Of a DNA stretch of 64,000 bases, positions 19,844 to 28,646 are shown in pieces. The DNA lies in NCBI GenBank assembly GCA_016713335.1, contig JADJPH010000018.1, forward strand, positions 40,397-104,396, in the 5' to 3' direction. This DNA comes from Candidatus Fredericiella danica (lineage in GTDB: Bacteria; Chloroflexota; Anaerolineae; Caldilineales; Caldilineaceae). The notes beneath the pieces were generated by a model. It saw only the letters and a program-made list of their open reading frames with translations, was not told the DNA's origin and ran no database searches. How positions within the stretch are numbered: the first letter of the stretch is position 1; each line of letters opens with the position of its first letter. A program made the translations under genes and the position numbers.

Positions 19844-20966
19844 TGGCTATCTAGGGTGGCCAACTGCCATGCACTTTGCTGCGCGCGGGCACGAGGTCTG
19901 CGTCATCGACAACTATCTGCGCCGCCTGATCGCCCAGCAAACGCAATCCGAAGCGTTGATGCCCACCCCTGACCTGCCGGAGCGGGCCGCCATCTTCAAA
20001 GCGGTGACTGGTCTGGATATCAAGGTCAAGATCGGCGATGTCACCAACTATCGGACCCTGGAACGCGTCTTTATGGACTTCGCACCGGAGGCTGCCGTGC
20101 ATTATGCCGAACAGCCTTCCGCTCCGTATTCGATGATTGGCTACGACGAAGCCACCCTCACGCTCAATAACAATTTGAATGCCACCCTCAACCTGATCTT
20201 TGCCGTCATGGAGCACGCACCCGAGTGCCAGATTATCAAGTTGGGCACCATGGGCGAATACGGCACGCCAAACATCGATATTGAAGAAGGTTGGATCGAA
20301 ATTGAGCACAACGGTCGCAAGGATAAGTTCCTCTATCCACGTGCTGCCGGCAGTTTGTACCACACAACCAAAGTGATGGACACCGATCTGTTGTGGTTCT
20401 ATGTACGCACCTACGGTTTGCGCGTCAGCGACTTGATGCAGGGGCCTGTCTATGGGCTTTCCACTGCCGAGTCCGACCAAGACGAGCGGCTCCTGCCAAA
20501 TTTCCATTACGACGATATCTTCGGCACTGTGGTCAACCGTTTCCTCGTTCAGGCCGTCGCCGGCGTGCCTTTGACGGTGTACGGCAAGGGCGGCCAGGTG
20601 CGCGGCTATTTGAACCTGCGCGACACCATGCAATGCGTCGAATTGGCGGCTACCAAACCGGCCGGACGTGGCGAACTGCGCATTCTCAATCAGTTGACCG
20701 AGACCTTCTCGGTCAACCAACTGGCCGACAACGTCAAGCGTGTGGGCGACCAGATGGGGCTGAACGTCAAAATCGAAGCCATCGACAACCCGCGCAAGGA
20801 AAAAGAAGAGCATTACTACAATCCTACGCACACCGGCCTATTGGACCTCGGTCTGCAACCGACCTATATGAGCGACGAAGTTCTGAGTGCGATGATCTCC
20901 CAAGTGATCAAGCATAAGGATCTCATCGACACCAAGATGATTCTGCCGCGCGTACGTTGGAAATAG
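19818..20966 (+). CDS. sqdB: UDP-sulfoquinovose synthase (SqdB/SQD1 family)
   Basis: Converts UDP-glucose and sulfite into UDP-sulfoquinovose, the activated C-sulfonated glucose. The 382-residue protein matches SQD1 throughout: GGDGYLGWPTAMHFAARGHE, DNYLRRL, HYAEQPSAPYSMIGYDEA, the very characteristic KLGTMGEYGTPNIDIEEGW, the catalytic Y-x3-K in YHTTK, TVYGKGGQVRGYLNLRDT, and EEHYYNPTHTGLLDLGLQP. It is intact, with AGGAAG 8 bases before the ATG, and overlaps the upstream dehydratase gene. Sulfite can come from CysH at 16921. Sulfoquinovose may enter a lipid (SQDG) or, as in Sulfolobus with Agl3, a surface glycan; its position in a polysaccharide locus favours the latter. No unambiguous SqdX is seen. 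Confidence 0.93.
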   Translation: MRILILGGDGYLGWPTAMHFAARGHEVCVIDNYLRRLIAQQTQSEALMPTPDLPERAAIFKAVTGLDIKVKIGDVTNYRTLERVFMDFAPEAAVHYAEQPSAPYSMIGYDEATLTLNNNLNATLNLIFAVMEHAPECQIIKLGTMGEYGTPNIDIEEGWIEIEHNGRKDKFLYPRAAGSLYHTTKVMDTDLLWFYVRTYGLRVSDLMQGPVYGLSTAESDQDERLLPNFHYDDIFGTVVNRFLVQAVAGVPLTVYGKGGQVRGYLNLRDTMQCVELAATKPAGRGELRILNQLTETFSVNQLADNVKRVGDQMGLNVKIEAIDNPRKEKEEHYYNPTHTGLLDLGLQPTYMSDEVLSAMISQVIKHKDLIDTKMILPRVRWK

Positions 20967-21044
20967 GACGATAGATCCAATCGCATCTACGTACGGCTTG
21001 AGGGCGTTGCACGTGAAAGCAGTCATCACTGCAGAAATGACATT

Positions 21045-21320
21045 ATGAGGACGATTTTAGTGACAGGTGGCGCCGGGTTTATCGGCGCCACTCTTGTGCC
21101 CATGTTGCTGGCACGCGGTTATCGGGTGCGTGTTCTGGACAATCTGAGCGTCGGTTCAAAGCAGGCGTTGGCCGGCAGCGACGTCGAATGGTTTGTTGGG
21201 GACATTCGCGATCGTGCCGTCGTTGAGGCAGCGGTTGAGAACGTACATGGCATTGTTCACCTTGCCGCGCCCACCAGCGTGATCGATTCCCAACTCGATC
21301 CCTGCATGACTTCGAAGTGA
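21045..21320 (+). CDS. NAD-dependent epimerase (GalE-like), N-terminal part
   Basis: The Rossmann half of an extended SDR: LVTGGAGFIGATLVPMLLARG, DNLSVGSK, and GIVHLAAPTSV. The frame ends after DPC because one base is missing. Adding a C to the CCC at about 21300-21302 reads DPLHDFEVNVQG and joins the next entry. The repaired protein is about 309 residues, normal for the family. It starts 78 bases after sqdB. Confidence 0.82.
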   Translation: MRTILVTGGAGFIGATLVPMLLARGYRVRVLDNLSVGSKQALAGSDVEWFVGDIRDRAVVEAAVENVHGIVHLAAPTSVIDSQLDPCMTSK

Positions 21321-21973
21321 ACGTTCAGGGCACGCTGAACCTGCTCCAGGTCGCACGTGATTACAAAACGCCCCGCTTCGTGTTTGCTTCATCGAACGCC
21401 CCAATCGGCGAAAACCAGCCACCAATTGATGAAAACAAGCCGGCGCGCCCACTGTCACCTTATGGCGCCAGCAAACTTGCCGGTGAAGGCTATTGCAGCG
21501 CCTTCTGGGGTTCCTATGGGCTTGGGACTGTTGTTCTACGATTTGCCAACGTGTATGGTCCTCGCTCAACCCACAAGGGCAGCGTCGTCGCCAAGTTTAT
21601 CAAGGACGCTTTCCAAACGGGTGTGCTGACCATCTACGGCGATGGTCTCCAGACACGCGATTTCATCTACGTGGAAGATCTGAGCCGGGCCATCATCGCC
21701 GGGGTAGAAAGCGAATGCGGTGGCGAGACATTCCAGATCGCCACCGGACGCGAAACGAGTGTTGAAGAACTCGCCAACCAACTCAAAGCGCTGCTGCCGC
21801 GGTCCATCGAAGTCGTACATGTCGAGCAGCGCGCCGGCGAGATCATCAAGAACTATTCCGCCATCGACAAGGCGCAGCGAGTCCTGGGTTGGACCCCGCA
21901 AGTAGACCTGCAGCAAGGTCTGCGAACCACCGTCGATTGGTTCTTATCAGAATCCGGGTATTTGAAATCATGA
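21317..21973 (+). CDS. NAD-dependent epimerase (GalE-like), C-terminal part
   Basis: Continuation of the SDR at 21045. It carries the catalytic residues (FASSNAPIGE and YGASK), then VLRFANVYGPRSTHKGSVV, the substrate-binding TIYGDGLQTRDFIYVEDL, and a C-terminal GWTPQVDLQQGL. Ser-Asn-Ala replaces the usual S-S/T in the SS(T)xxVYG motif. It most resembles UDP-glucose 4-epimerase/UDP-GlcNAc epimerases of surface-sugar clusters. Its stop overlaps the cysD start (ATGA). Confidence 0.82.
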   Translation: MNVQGTLNLLQVARDYKTPRFVFASSNAPIGENQPPIDENKPARPLSPYGASKLAGEGYCSAFWGSYGLGTVVLRFANVYGPRSTHKGSVVAKFIKDAFQTGVLTIYGDGLQTRDFIYVEDLSRAIIAGVESECGGETFQIATGRETSVEELANQLKALLPRSIEVVHVEQRAGEIIKNYSAIDKAQRVLGWTPQVDLQQGLRTTVDWFLSESGYLKS

Positions 21974-22870
21974 ACTATATTCGTTCCCAACTCAATCAAC
22001 TGGAGGCGGAAGCCATCTTCGTGATGCGGGAAGTGGCGGCGCAGTTTGAGCGCCCGCTCCTGCTCTGCTCGGGTGTCAGAAACTGCATTGGGCTTGTGCA
22101 CCTGGCGCGCCGTGCCTTGTGGCCCGGACGCATTCCGCTGACGTTGCTCCATATCGACACCGGTCACAACTTTCAAGAAACACTCGACTTCCGCGATCAG
22201 TTGGTCGAGTCGATGGAAGCAAAATTGCTCGTCCGCTATGTGCAAGATTCCATTGATCAGGGCCGCGTGGTGGAGGAAAAGGGACCGCGCGCCAGCCGCA
22301 ATGTGCTGCAAACCGTGACTCTGCTGGACGCCGTCACGGAACTAAAGGCTGACGCAGCCATCGGTGGCGCCCGCCGCGATGAAGAAAAGGCGCGGGCCAA
22401 GGAACGCTTCTTCTCGCATCGTGATCGCTTTGGCCAGTGGGACCCGAAGAATCAGCGCCCGGAACTCTGGAATCTCTTCAACGGGCGCAAGCACCAGGGC
22501 GAACATTTTCGCGTCTTCCCGCTAAGCAACTGGACGGAGATGGACGTCTGGCAATACATCCGCCCGGCAGATCGACCTTCCGTCGCTCTATTTCTCCCAC
22601 CGCCGCGACGTGTTCGAACGCGACGGGATGTTGCTGGCTGCCTCCCCGATTATTCCGCTGATCCCTGGCGAACAAGTCCGGAATGCGATCGTTCGCTTTC
22701 GCACCATCGGCGACTTGACCTGTACAGGCGCCGTGGAGTCGACCGCCGAATCCGTTGACGACGTCATCGACGAAATTGCGACCTCCCGCGTGACCGAGCG
22801 CGGCACGCGCGCCGATGACAGGCGCAACGAGACGGCGATGGAAGATCGCAAACGCCAGGGGTACTTCTAA
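21970..22870 (+). CDS. cysD: Sulfate adenylyltransferase small subunit CysD (frameshift; altered PP-loop)
   Basis: The ATP-sulfurylase catalytic subunit: sulfate + ATP to APS, driven by CysN GTPase. The length (~300 residues) and landmarks fit CysD: LLHIDTGHNFQETLDFRDQLVE, AAIGGARRDEEKARAKERFFS, RPELWNLFNGRKHQGEHFRVFPLSNWTEMDVW (in parts), and a C-terminal RKRQGYF. A frameshift near 22570, repaired by deleting one C from CCC, gives YIRRRQIDLPSLYFSHRRDVFERDG. The ATP-binding PP-loop, normally SGGKDS, reads SGVRNC (codons at 22069-22086), which would abolish activity if real. A dense cluster of changes exactly there is more likely a local consensus error, but it needs checking. ATGA overlap with the upstream epimerase; cysNC follows by 8 bases. 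Confidence 0.85.
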
Positions 22871-22878
22871 CTTAGAAA

Positions 22879-24873
22879 ATGACGGGAATCGAAATGACCG
22901 GATCCAATCAGGGGGCGCACTCGGTGGCGAATGCGTCTCACACCACGGAAGCCCTGCGGGGTGCGCCCGAACCGACGACAGAACATCACAAACTCGATCT
23001 GCTGCGCTTTACGACGGCGGGTAGCGTCGATGACGGCAAGAGCACCCTCATCGGCCGGCTGCTGTATGACAGCAAAGCCATCCTCGAAGACACCTGGGCC
23101 GCAGTCGAACGCGCCAGCAACCAACGCGGCGATTCGTACATTGATCTTGCGCTGCTGACCGACGGTCTGCGCGCTGAGCGCGAACAAGGGATCACGATCG
23201 ACGTCGCCTACCGCTACTTCACGACGCCGAAACGCAAGTTCATCATTGCCGACTGCCCGGGGCACGAGCAGTACACGCGCAATATGGCTACCGGCGCATC
23301 GACCAGCAATCTGGCGATCATCCTGATCGACGCCCGTCGCGGCGTCGTCACGCAATCAAAGCGTCATGGCTTTATTGCATCGCTGTTGCAAATTCCCCAT
23401 TTGCTGGTAGCCGGCAACAAGATGGATCTGGTCGATTACGATGAGACCGTCTACCAGTCGATTATGGATGAATACCGCGCCTTTGCCAGCAAGCTCGCAG
23501 TGCAGGACGTTGTCTACATCCCAATCTCCGCGCTGCGTGGCGACAATGTCGTCAACAAGACGGATGCGATGCCCTGGTACGACGGCCCGACGTTGATGCA
23601 TCATCTCGAGAACGTGAATGTCACGGCCGGGCGCAACCTGATTGACTTCCGTTTTCCCATCCAGATGGCGATTCGCCCGCATCAGAATTTCCGCGGTTTC
23701 GCCGGACAGATCGCCTCCGGCAGCATCCGGCCCGGTGAGGAGGTCGTCGTCCTGCCCTCGGGTAAGGTCAGCGCGGTCCGGTCCATCGTGACTTATGATG
23801 GCGACGTCGAAGAGGCGATTGCGGGTGACTCTGTCGTTTTGACCCTGGAGGACGAGATCGATGTGAGCCGCGGCGACATGATCGCACGGCGGCACAATCT
23901 ACCCCAGGCCGCCGACCAATTCGAGTGCATTCTCTGTTGGATGGGGGAAGAACCCCTCAACCCGCAGACCGGCTATGTCCTACAACACACGACGCGTCAG
24001 GTGCGCGCCTTTGTCGCTGAACTCAACTACCGGATCGACATTGACACGTTGCACCGCGTGCCGGCGCAGACGCTGCACCTCAACGAGATTGGCCGTGTGA
24101 AGTTGGCGACGACACAGCCGCTCTTCTATGATCCCTATTCGATCAACCGTGCGACCGGTGGGTTCATCCTGATCGATCCGTATACGAACAACACGGTGGC
24201 CGCCGGCATCATCCGCCGCAAAGCGAGTGAGCTGGATGAAATCGTGCCGCCCGCCGCGGTGGTGCGCAAGGCGACCAATGTGACCTGGGAAGAGGCGGCG
24301 ATCGGGCGCACGGTACGTGAAGAGCGTAACGGGCATAAGGCGGCAGTCCTCTGGTTTACCGGTCTCTCCGGGTCCGGAAAATCCACCATTGCTCGTTTGC
24401 TCGAACAACGTCTATTCTCTTTAGGATGCCAAACCTTTTTCCTGGACGGGGATAACGTGCGGCATGGCTTAAACGGCGACCTGGGCTTCTCGGCAGAAGA
24501 CCGCAAAGAGAATATCCGGCGTGTCGCCGAGGTGGCGCGACTCGCCTTTGAGCATGGCGACCTGACCATCTGCACCTTCATCTCGCCCTTCCGTGAGGAC
24601 CGCGCTTTTGCCCGGTCTTTGGTGGAGGAAGGGCGCTTTGTCGAGATCTACGTACGTTGCAGCATGGATACGGTGAAGTCACGAGACCCCAAGGGGCTGT
24701 ACGTTCGTGCAGAACGCGGGGAGATCCCGGAATTCACCGGCGTCTCCTCACCCTATGAGGAACCCGTGACGCCAGAGTTGATCCTTGACACGGACATTCT
24801 GAATCCGGAGGAAAGCGTGGGGCGGATCGTGGCGGCGTTGCGCTCCCTTGGACTCCTGTCACACGACCTATAG
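22879..24873 (+). CDS. cysNC: Bifunctional sulfate adenylyltransferase subunit 1 / APS kinase (CysNC)
   Basis: 664 residues. The N-terminal CysN GTPase has G1 GSVDDGKSTLIGRLL, G3 DCPGHEQYTRNMATGAS and G4 NKMDLVDYDE, followed by EF-Tu-like beta-barrel domains to about residue 470. The C-terminal CysC APS kinase has WFTGLSGSGKSTIARLLEQR, the family motif FLDGDNVRHGLNGDLGFS and RKENIRRVAEVA. The pair with CysD makes APS, and CysC phosphorylates it to PAPS, the donor for the sulfotransferase at 29883. ATG 22894 is an alternative start. The frame is intact. APS is thus a branch point between CysC (PAPS, O-sulfation) and CysH (sulfite, sulfoquinovose). Confidence 0.93.
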   Translation: MTGIEMTGSNQGAHSVANASHTTEALRGAPEPTTEHHKLDLLRFTTAGSVDDGKSTLIGRLLYDSKAILEDTWAAVERASNQRGDSYIDLALLTDGLRAEREQGITIDVAYRYFTTPKRKFIIADCPGHEQYTRNMATGASTSNLAIILIDARRGVVTQSKRHGFIASLLQIPHLLVAGNKMDLVDYDETVYQSIMDEYRAFASKLAVQDVVYIPISALRGDNVVNKTDAMPWYDGPTLMHHLENVNVTAGRNLIDFRFPIQMAIRPHQNFRGFAGQIASGSIRPGEEVVVLPSGKVSAVRSIVTYDGDVEEAIAGDSVVLTLEDEIDVSRGDMIARRHNLPQAADQFECILCWMGEEPLNPQTGYVLQHTTRQVRAFVAELNYRIDIDTLHRVPAQTLHLNEIGRVKLATTQPLFYDPYSINRATGGFILIDPYTNNTVAAGIIRRKASELDEIVPPAAVVRKATNVTWEEAAIGRTVREERNGHKAAVLWFTGLSGSGKSTIARLLEQRLFSLGCQTFFLDGDNVRHGLNGDLGFSAEDRKENIRRVAEVARLAFEHGDLTICTFISPFREDRAFARSLVEEGRFVEIYVRCSMDTVKSRDPKGLYVRAERGEIPEFTGVSSPYEEPVTPELILDTDILNPEESVGRIVAALRSLGLLSHDL

Positions 24874-24890
24874 GGTGCTTTGCTTGGATC

Positions 24891-24929
24891 AGTGTGGATG
24901 CGTGGCGACTGCGTGCACCCATCCGCACT
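24891..24929 (+). other. Stem-loop between cysNC and the next glycosyltransferase
   Basis: AGTGTGGATG (24891-24900) can pair with CATCCGCACT (24920-24929), ten base pairs with one G-T, around a 19-base loop. No U-run follows, so it is not a clear terminator; it may be an operon-internal structure or chance. Confidence 0.3.
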
Positions 24930-24955
24930 GCGACTGTTGAACCAACGAGGGGAAT

Positions 24956-25987
24956 ATGAGCCTGCTAAATATCATCGGTCTGATTGCCGGCGTCGGTGTT
25001 GCGCTGTATGCGATCAACAAATATCGACTGGGCAAGTACTCTCGTTTTGATCTGATCTTGGCAGTTACGCTTGGCCTGGGTGTGGCGCTCTTTGCTGTAT
25101 TTCCCGACCTGACCGACATCCCAACCAGACTCCTGGGACTGGCACGGCGCTGGTTCGGCACGCTCTTTCTTTCCAACTTGATCATGTTCCTCCTCATCTT
25201 GTATGTACTGAACCAGGCGAACCGCGCCAATCGCGAGGTGGGGCGACTTGTACGGGCACTGGCAGCCAAAGAATATCACGACTCCTTCGTGCCGGTGGCC
25301 GGCGAGAAATCGATCTTTGTTGTGATTCCCGCCTACAATGAAGAGGATGCCATCGGCGGTGTGTTGCGCACCATGCCCAAGGACTTATACGGGTACGTAG
25401 TGCATCCGGTGGTTGTCGTCGACGGCGCGACTGACAACACGGCCGAGGTCGTCCGCCGCGAGAATTACCTGGTGGCTCCCCACATTGTCAATCGTGGCCA
25501 GGGCGACGCATTGCGCACCGGTTTTGAGATCTCACTGGGGCAGGGCGCCGACATCGTCATGACGATGGATGCCGACGGCCAACATCGGGTCGAGGATATG
25601 CCGAAGTTGGTGAAACCCATCATCGACAATCAGGCTGACTATGTGATGGGGTCCCGTTTTAAGGGTGAATACGAGGATCGCGGCGGCGCCCGTCACCTTG
25701 GCATTCTGGGATTCACCTGGCTCATCAATTTACTGGGCAAAGTGGACATCACAGACTGCACAAACGGGTTCCGCGCGATCCGCGCCGACGGCCTCTCCCA
25801 ATTCGAGTTGCGCGAAGATCGTTTCAATGCGCCGGAGCTGATCATGGAAGCAGCCCGGCACAAATTGCGCATCCAGGAAGTGCCAGTGACTATCGCCAGT
25901 CGAGCTGCGGGTGAAAGCAAGAAGCCGCGCAATTTTCGCTACCCGCTCGGTTTCTTCCGCACGATTATCGAAGTCTGGCTGCGTTAG
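24956..25987 (+). CDS. DUF2304-like membrane domain fused to a family 2 glycosyltransferase
   Basis: 343 residues. The first ~110 contain two or three hydrophobic helices (IIGLIAGVGVALYAI, LILAVTLGLGVALFAVFPDL, LFLSNLIMFLLILYVL) ending in a charged helix. This is the pattern of the small DUF2304 proteins that normally sit beside DPM1-like enzymes as a separate gene. The GT2 domain follows: VVIPAYNEEDAIGGVL, VVVVDGATDNT and the DXD motif TMDADGQH, then DCTNGFRAIRADGL. GAGGGG lies 5 bases before the ATG. It is probably a polyprenyl-phosphate hexose synthase or a membrane-tethered transferase. DG-A-TDNT replaces the usual DDGSTD. Confidence 0.83.
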   Translation: MSLLNIIGLIAGVGVALYAINKYRLGKYSRFDLILAVTLGLGVALFAVFPDLTDIPTRLLGLARRWFGTLFLSNLIMFLLILYVLNQANRANREVGRLVRALAAKEYHDSFVPVAGEKSIFVVIPAYNEEDAIGGVLRTMPKDLYGYVVHPVVVVDGATDNTAEVVRRENYLVAPHIVNRGQGDALRTGFEISLGQGADIVMTMDADGQHRVEDMPKLVKPIIDNQADYVMGSRFKGEYEDRGGARHLGILGFTWLINLLGKVDITDCTNGFRAIRADGLSQFELREDRFNAPELIMEAARHKLRIQEVPVTIASRAAGESKKPRNFRYPLGFFRTIIEVWLR

Positions 25988-26002
25988 GATTTTTCTCGGC
26001 TG

Positions 26003-26488
26003 ATGTTTCGCAACGATGCGCTGCGTGCGCTCAAACACACAGATTACCGCTGGTATCTGACCGCTGCGATCCTCTCGTCGATCGGCACCTGGATGCAGAC
26101 CGTGGCCTTGGGGTGGGTCACCTATGAGTTGACGCATTCGCCTCTGCTCGTAGGTATCGTGTCAGTCGTGCCTATGCTGCCGGTGCTACCCATCAGTTTT
26201 CTCGCCGGTGTCCTAACCGACCGCTATGCTGCTCGCTTCATCATTATTGGCAGCAACATGCTTGCGCTTGCCGTTGCCGTCTCATTGACCTTGCTCAGTT
26301 GGGCCAACGGCCTGGATGTGTGGCACCTGGCCATCTTGAACTTCTTTCTTGCCTCAGCCATGGTCGTTGATTCCACTGCCCGCAAGGTCTTCAATTCCGA
26401 TCTGGTAGGCAAGGAGGATGTGGGCAGCGCGGTTGGTCTCAATACTGCAACCAACTATGTAACTCTGGCATCATCGGTCCCGGCATAG
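26003..26488 (+). CDS. MFS transporter (MFS_3-like), N-terminal part
   Basis: The first ~155 residues of a major-facilitator protein of the enterobactin-exporter-like group. It opens with FRNDALRALKHTDYRWYLTAA and has the typical SSIGTWMQTVALGWVTYELTHSP. About five membrane helices follow, with the loop motif GVLTDRYAARFI. The frame breaks near 26470, where reading moves to the frame giving IIGPGIAGVAIVAWGPT. It follows the glycosyltransferase by 15 bases. The substrate is unknown; a lipid-linked sugar intermediate is possible but unproven. Confidence 0.8.
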   Translation: MFRNDALRALKHTDYRWYLTAAILSSIGTWMQTVALGWVTYELTHSPLLVGIVSVVPMLPVLPISFLAGVLTDRYAARFIIIGSNMLALAVAVSLTLLSWANGLDVWHLAILNFFLASAMVVDSTARKVFNSDLVGKEDVGSAVGLNTATNYVTLASSVPA

Positions 26489-26502
26489 CCGGCGTTGCCA
26501 TC

Positions 26503-27240
26503 GTGGCCTGGGGACCCACCATCTGTTTCTTGCTGAATACCTTCACATTTCTGCCCCTTATCGTGCTTCTGTTCATGATGCACACCGAGAATAGACGCGC
26601 GGAGTTGGAGAAAATGGACAGGAAAAGTGGCACAGGCATGCTGGCAGGCTATTTGTATGCTATCCAAACTCCCCGGATCCGGAACATGCTCATTGTGGCA
26701 TCGATCGCTGGATTCCTGGTAGCCCCCTATATTCTTTTGATGCCAGTCTACGCAAAGGACGCCGTCAATGCAGGCGCCGCCAGTTTGGGGCTGTTGATGG
26801 CCATCGCAGGCGTAGGTTCGGTGCTGGGCGCACTATGGGCTGCAGGTACGAACGATAATCGCCGCGACATGCTGATTGCCGTTTCTGTCGTTGCGGGCGC
26901 TGCCGGTCTACTCGGCTTAAGTCTATTTACAGCCCTCCCACTGGCACTGATCCTCGTTTTCATCATTGGTATCTTCGATACGATGACACCGACGCTCGTC
27001 AATACCGCCTTGCAGGTTGAGACAGAAGATCGATATCTCGGCCGTGTGATGAGCCTGCTGACGCTCTTGCTCCTTGGCGCGCCACGCATCGGGGTGTTAA
27101 TCCTTGGTGCGCTGGCAGAGGTTACCAGTATTACGGTTGCCCTGGGCGCCAGTGCGCTCACCTGTCTGATCGTGGGTGGCGCGATCGCGTTATTGTTGCT
27201 AAAGCGACGCAATGCTGCCGCCCAAGCACTTGCAGATTAG
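26503..27240 (+). CDS. MFS transporter (MFS_3-like), C-terminal part
   Basis: The remaining seven or so helices of the transporter at 26003, including a long central cytoplasmic loop (HTENRRAELEKMDRKSGTGM) and repeated Gly-rich helices such as GLLMAIAGVGSVLGALWAAG. The ATG at 26503 is merely the first in this frame; the domain begins about 30 bases earlier. The repaired length, about 412 residues, is normal for the family. Confidence 0.8.
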   Translation: MAWGPTICFLLNTFTFLPLIVLLFMMHTENRRAELEKMDRKSGTGMLAGYLYAIQTPRIRNMLIVASIAGFLVAPYILLMPVYAKDAVNAGAASLGLLMAIAGVGSVLGALWAAGTNDNRRDMLIAVSVVAGAAGLLGLSLFTALPLALILVFIIGIFDTMTPTLVNTALQVETEDRYLGRVMSLLTLLLLGAPRIGVLILGALAEVTSITVALGASALTCLIVGGAIALLLLKRRNAAAQALAD

Positions 27241-27302
27241 GCGTAAGCCTCTGGCAGGACCAGTCAGCGCGCAAACATGGGCAGAGGAGATTTCGAACCA
27301 CC

Positions 27303-28607
27303 ATGACTGTCTCGAACAAACAACGCGTTGCCATTCTCGGCGCAGGTGTCACCGGACTTGTGTTGGCGAATGAATTGGCGCAGAACCCCAACATGACCGT
27401 CGAGGTCTTTGAACGCTCTGGGCGGATGGGCGGTCTGCAGCGGAGCGTGCACGTCGATGGGATGGAATTCGACGTAGGCGCCATTATTTTCCGGCGCGGA
27501 CATGGCCTGGTCGTTGCGTTTCCAAAACTCCTGGATGTTCTGGTCCCAACGCCACCACGGCCTCATGCGCTGGGTCCCGCCGGTAAAATGGACCCTTTCC
27601 CTTTTTCCTTGGCGGGCTACGTCCGCGACAACGGGGTCGGCGAAACGATGGTCTCGGTAGCGGATATGGGCTATAGTCGTCTGCGCTATTCAAAGCGGGA
27701 CACTGTGCCGGCCTACTGCAAGTATTATCTGGGTGACCACATCTACCGCAACAGCGGGCTCAAGTACTTCATCGAACGATTCTACGACGTGCCCGACGAC
27801 CAGTTAGGCATCGAGTTTGCCCATCAGCGGCTGGACTATCTGCAAAACATCGGCAATTTCTACCGCGTCTTGCTGAATCGCGCCCGCCCGAACAACAACA
27901 AAGAAGGCGCACGTGAGGTGCTGGTGCGCCCTGCCGCAGGGTTTGATGCCATGTTTGCGATGATTGGGCAGTGGCTTGCGGAGCAAGGTGTCGCGGTCCG
28001 TATGAATACAACCATCGAGCAGATTGGCAAGCAGGGGGACAAGTTTGCGATTCGCACACAGGTCGGTGAGGAAATCTTCGACAAGGTCTTCTCAACCGCG
28101 CCGATTCCGGTCGCGCTGCGGCTGATCGGCCAGCAGCCCGAGGTCGCGCTCGATACGATGAACCTGCTCTCCCTCTTTTGCGTCGCCGACATGCAACATC
28201 AGGCCAACGTCATCTACAACTACATGCCGGACGGTCTCTGGAATCGGATCACGGTGTTCTCGCGTTACTACGGCAAAGTGAACGGTCGCGATTACCTGGC
28301 GGTCGAAATCACCACAAAAGACACTTCAGAACCCGCAATTGCGCGCTACCGGCAAGATTTTATCGACCACGTCACGCGCGTCGGCGTCGCTCGGAATGTG
28401 GAATGCGTTGGTACGTTTGTCACGCCCAGCGCCTATCCGATTTACCGGCATGGTCACAGTGAACAGGTCGCTCACGAGAAAGCGCGGCTGGCGGCATTTG
28501 GCATCGAAACGCTGGGACGACAGGGAAATTTCGAATACATCAGTTCCAGTATTGCCGCCAACCGGGCGACGCAGGCGGCCAGGGCGTTCCAATCCACGGA
28601 ACCGTGA
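27303..28607 (+). CDS. FAD-dependent amine-oxidase/UDP-galactopyranose-mutase-like flavoprotein
   Basis: 434 residues beginning with an FAD-binding Rossmann motif AILGAGVTGLVLANELA and VEVFERSGRMGGL, the hallmark of the NAD(P)-binding_8/amino-oxidase superfamily. The C-terminal half contains FSTAPIPVALRLIG. The overall plan resembles protoporphyrinogen-oxidase-like proteins that sit in polysaccharide clusters, some of which are UDP-galactopyranose mutases, but I do not see an unambiguous Glf signature. It lies 62 bases after the MFS gene and 39 before a glycosyltransferase. Around residues 80-100 the sequence looks irregular and may hide small compensating indels. Confidence 0.72.
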   Translation: MTVSNKQRVAILGAGVTGLVLANELAQNPNMTVEVFERSGRMGGLQRSVHVDGMEFDVGAIIFRRGHGLVVAFPKLLDVLVPTPPRPHALGPAGKMDPFPFSLAGYVRDNGVGETMVSVADMGYSRLRYSKRDTVPAYCKYYLGDHIYRNSGLKYFIERFYDVPDDQLGIEFAHQRLDYLQNIGNFYRVLLNRARPNNNKEGAREVLVRPAAGFDAMFAMIGQWLAEQGVAVRMNTTIEQIGKQGDKFAIRTQVGEEIFDKVFSTAPIPVALRLIGQQPEVALDTMNLLSLFCVADMQHQANVIYNYMPDGLWNRITVFSRYYGKVNGRDYLAVEITTKDTSEPAIARYRQDFIDHVTRVGVARNVECVGTFVTPSAYPIYRHGHSEQVAHEKARLAAFGIETLGRQGNFEYISSSIAANRATQAARAFQSTEP

Positions 28608-28646
28608 TCGAGAGGGCGCGGACGTGCGCCTGCGCAGGGATCAATC

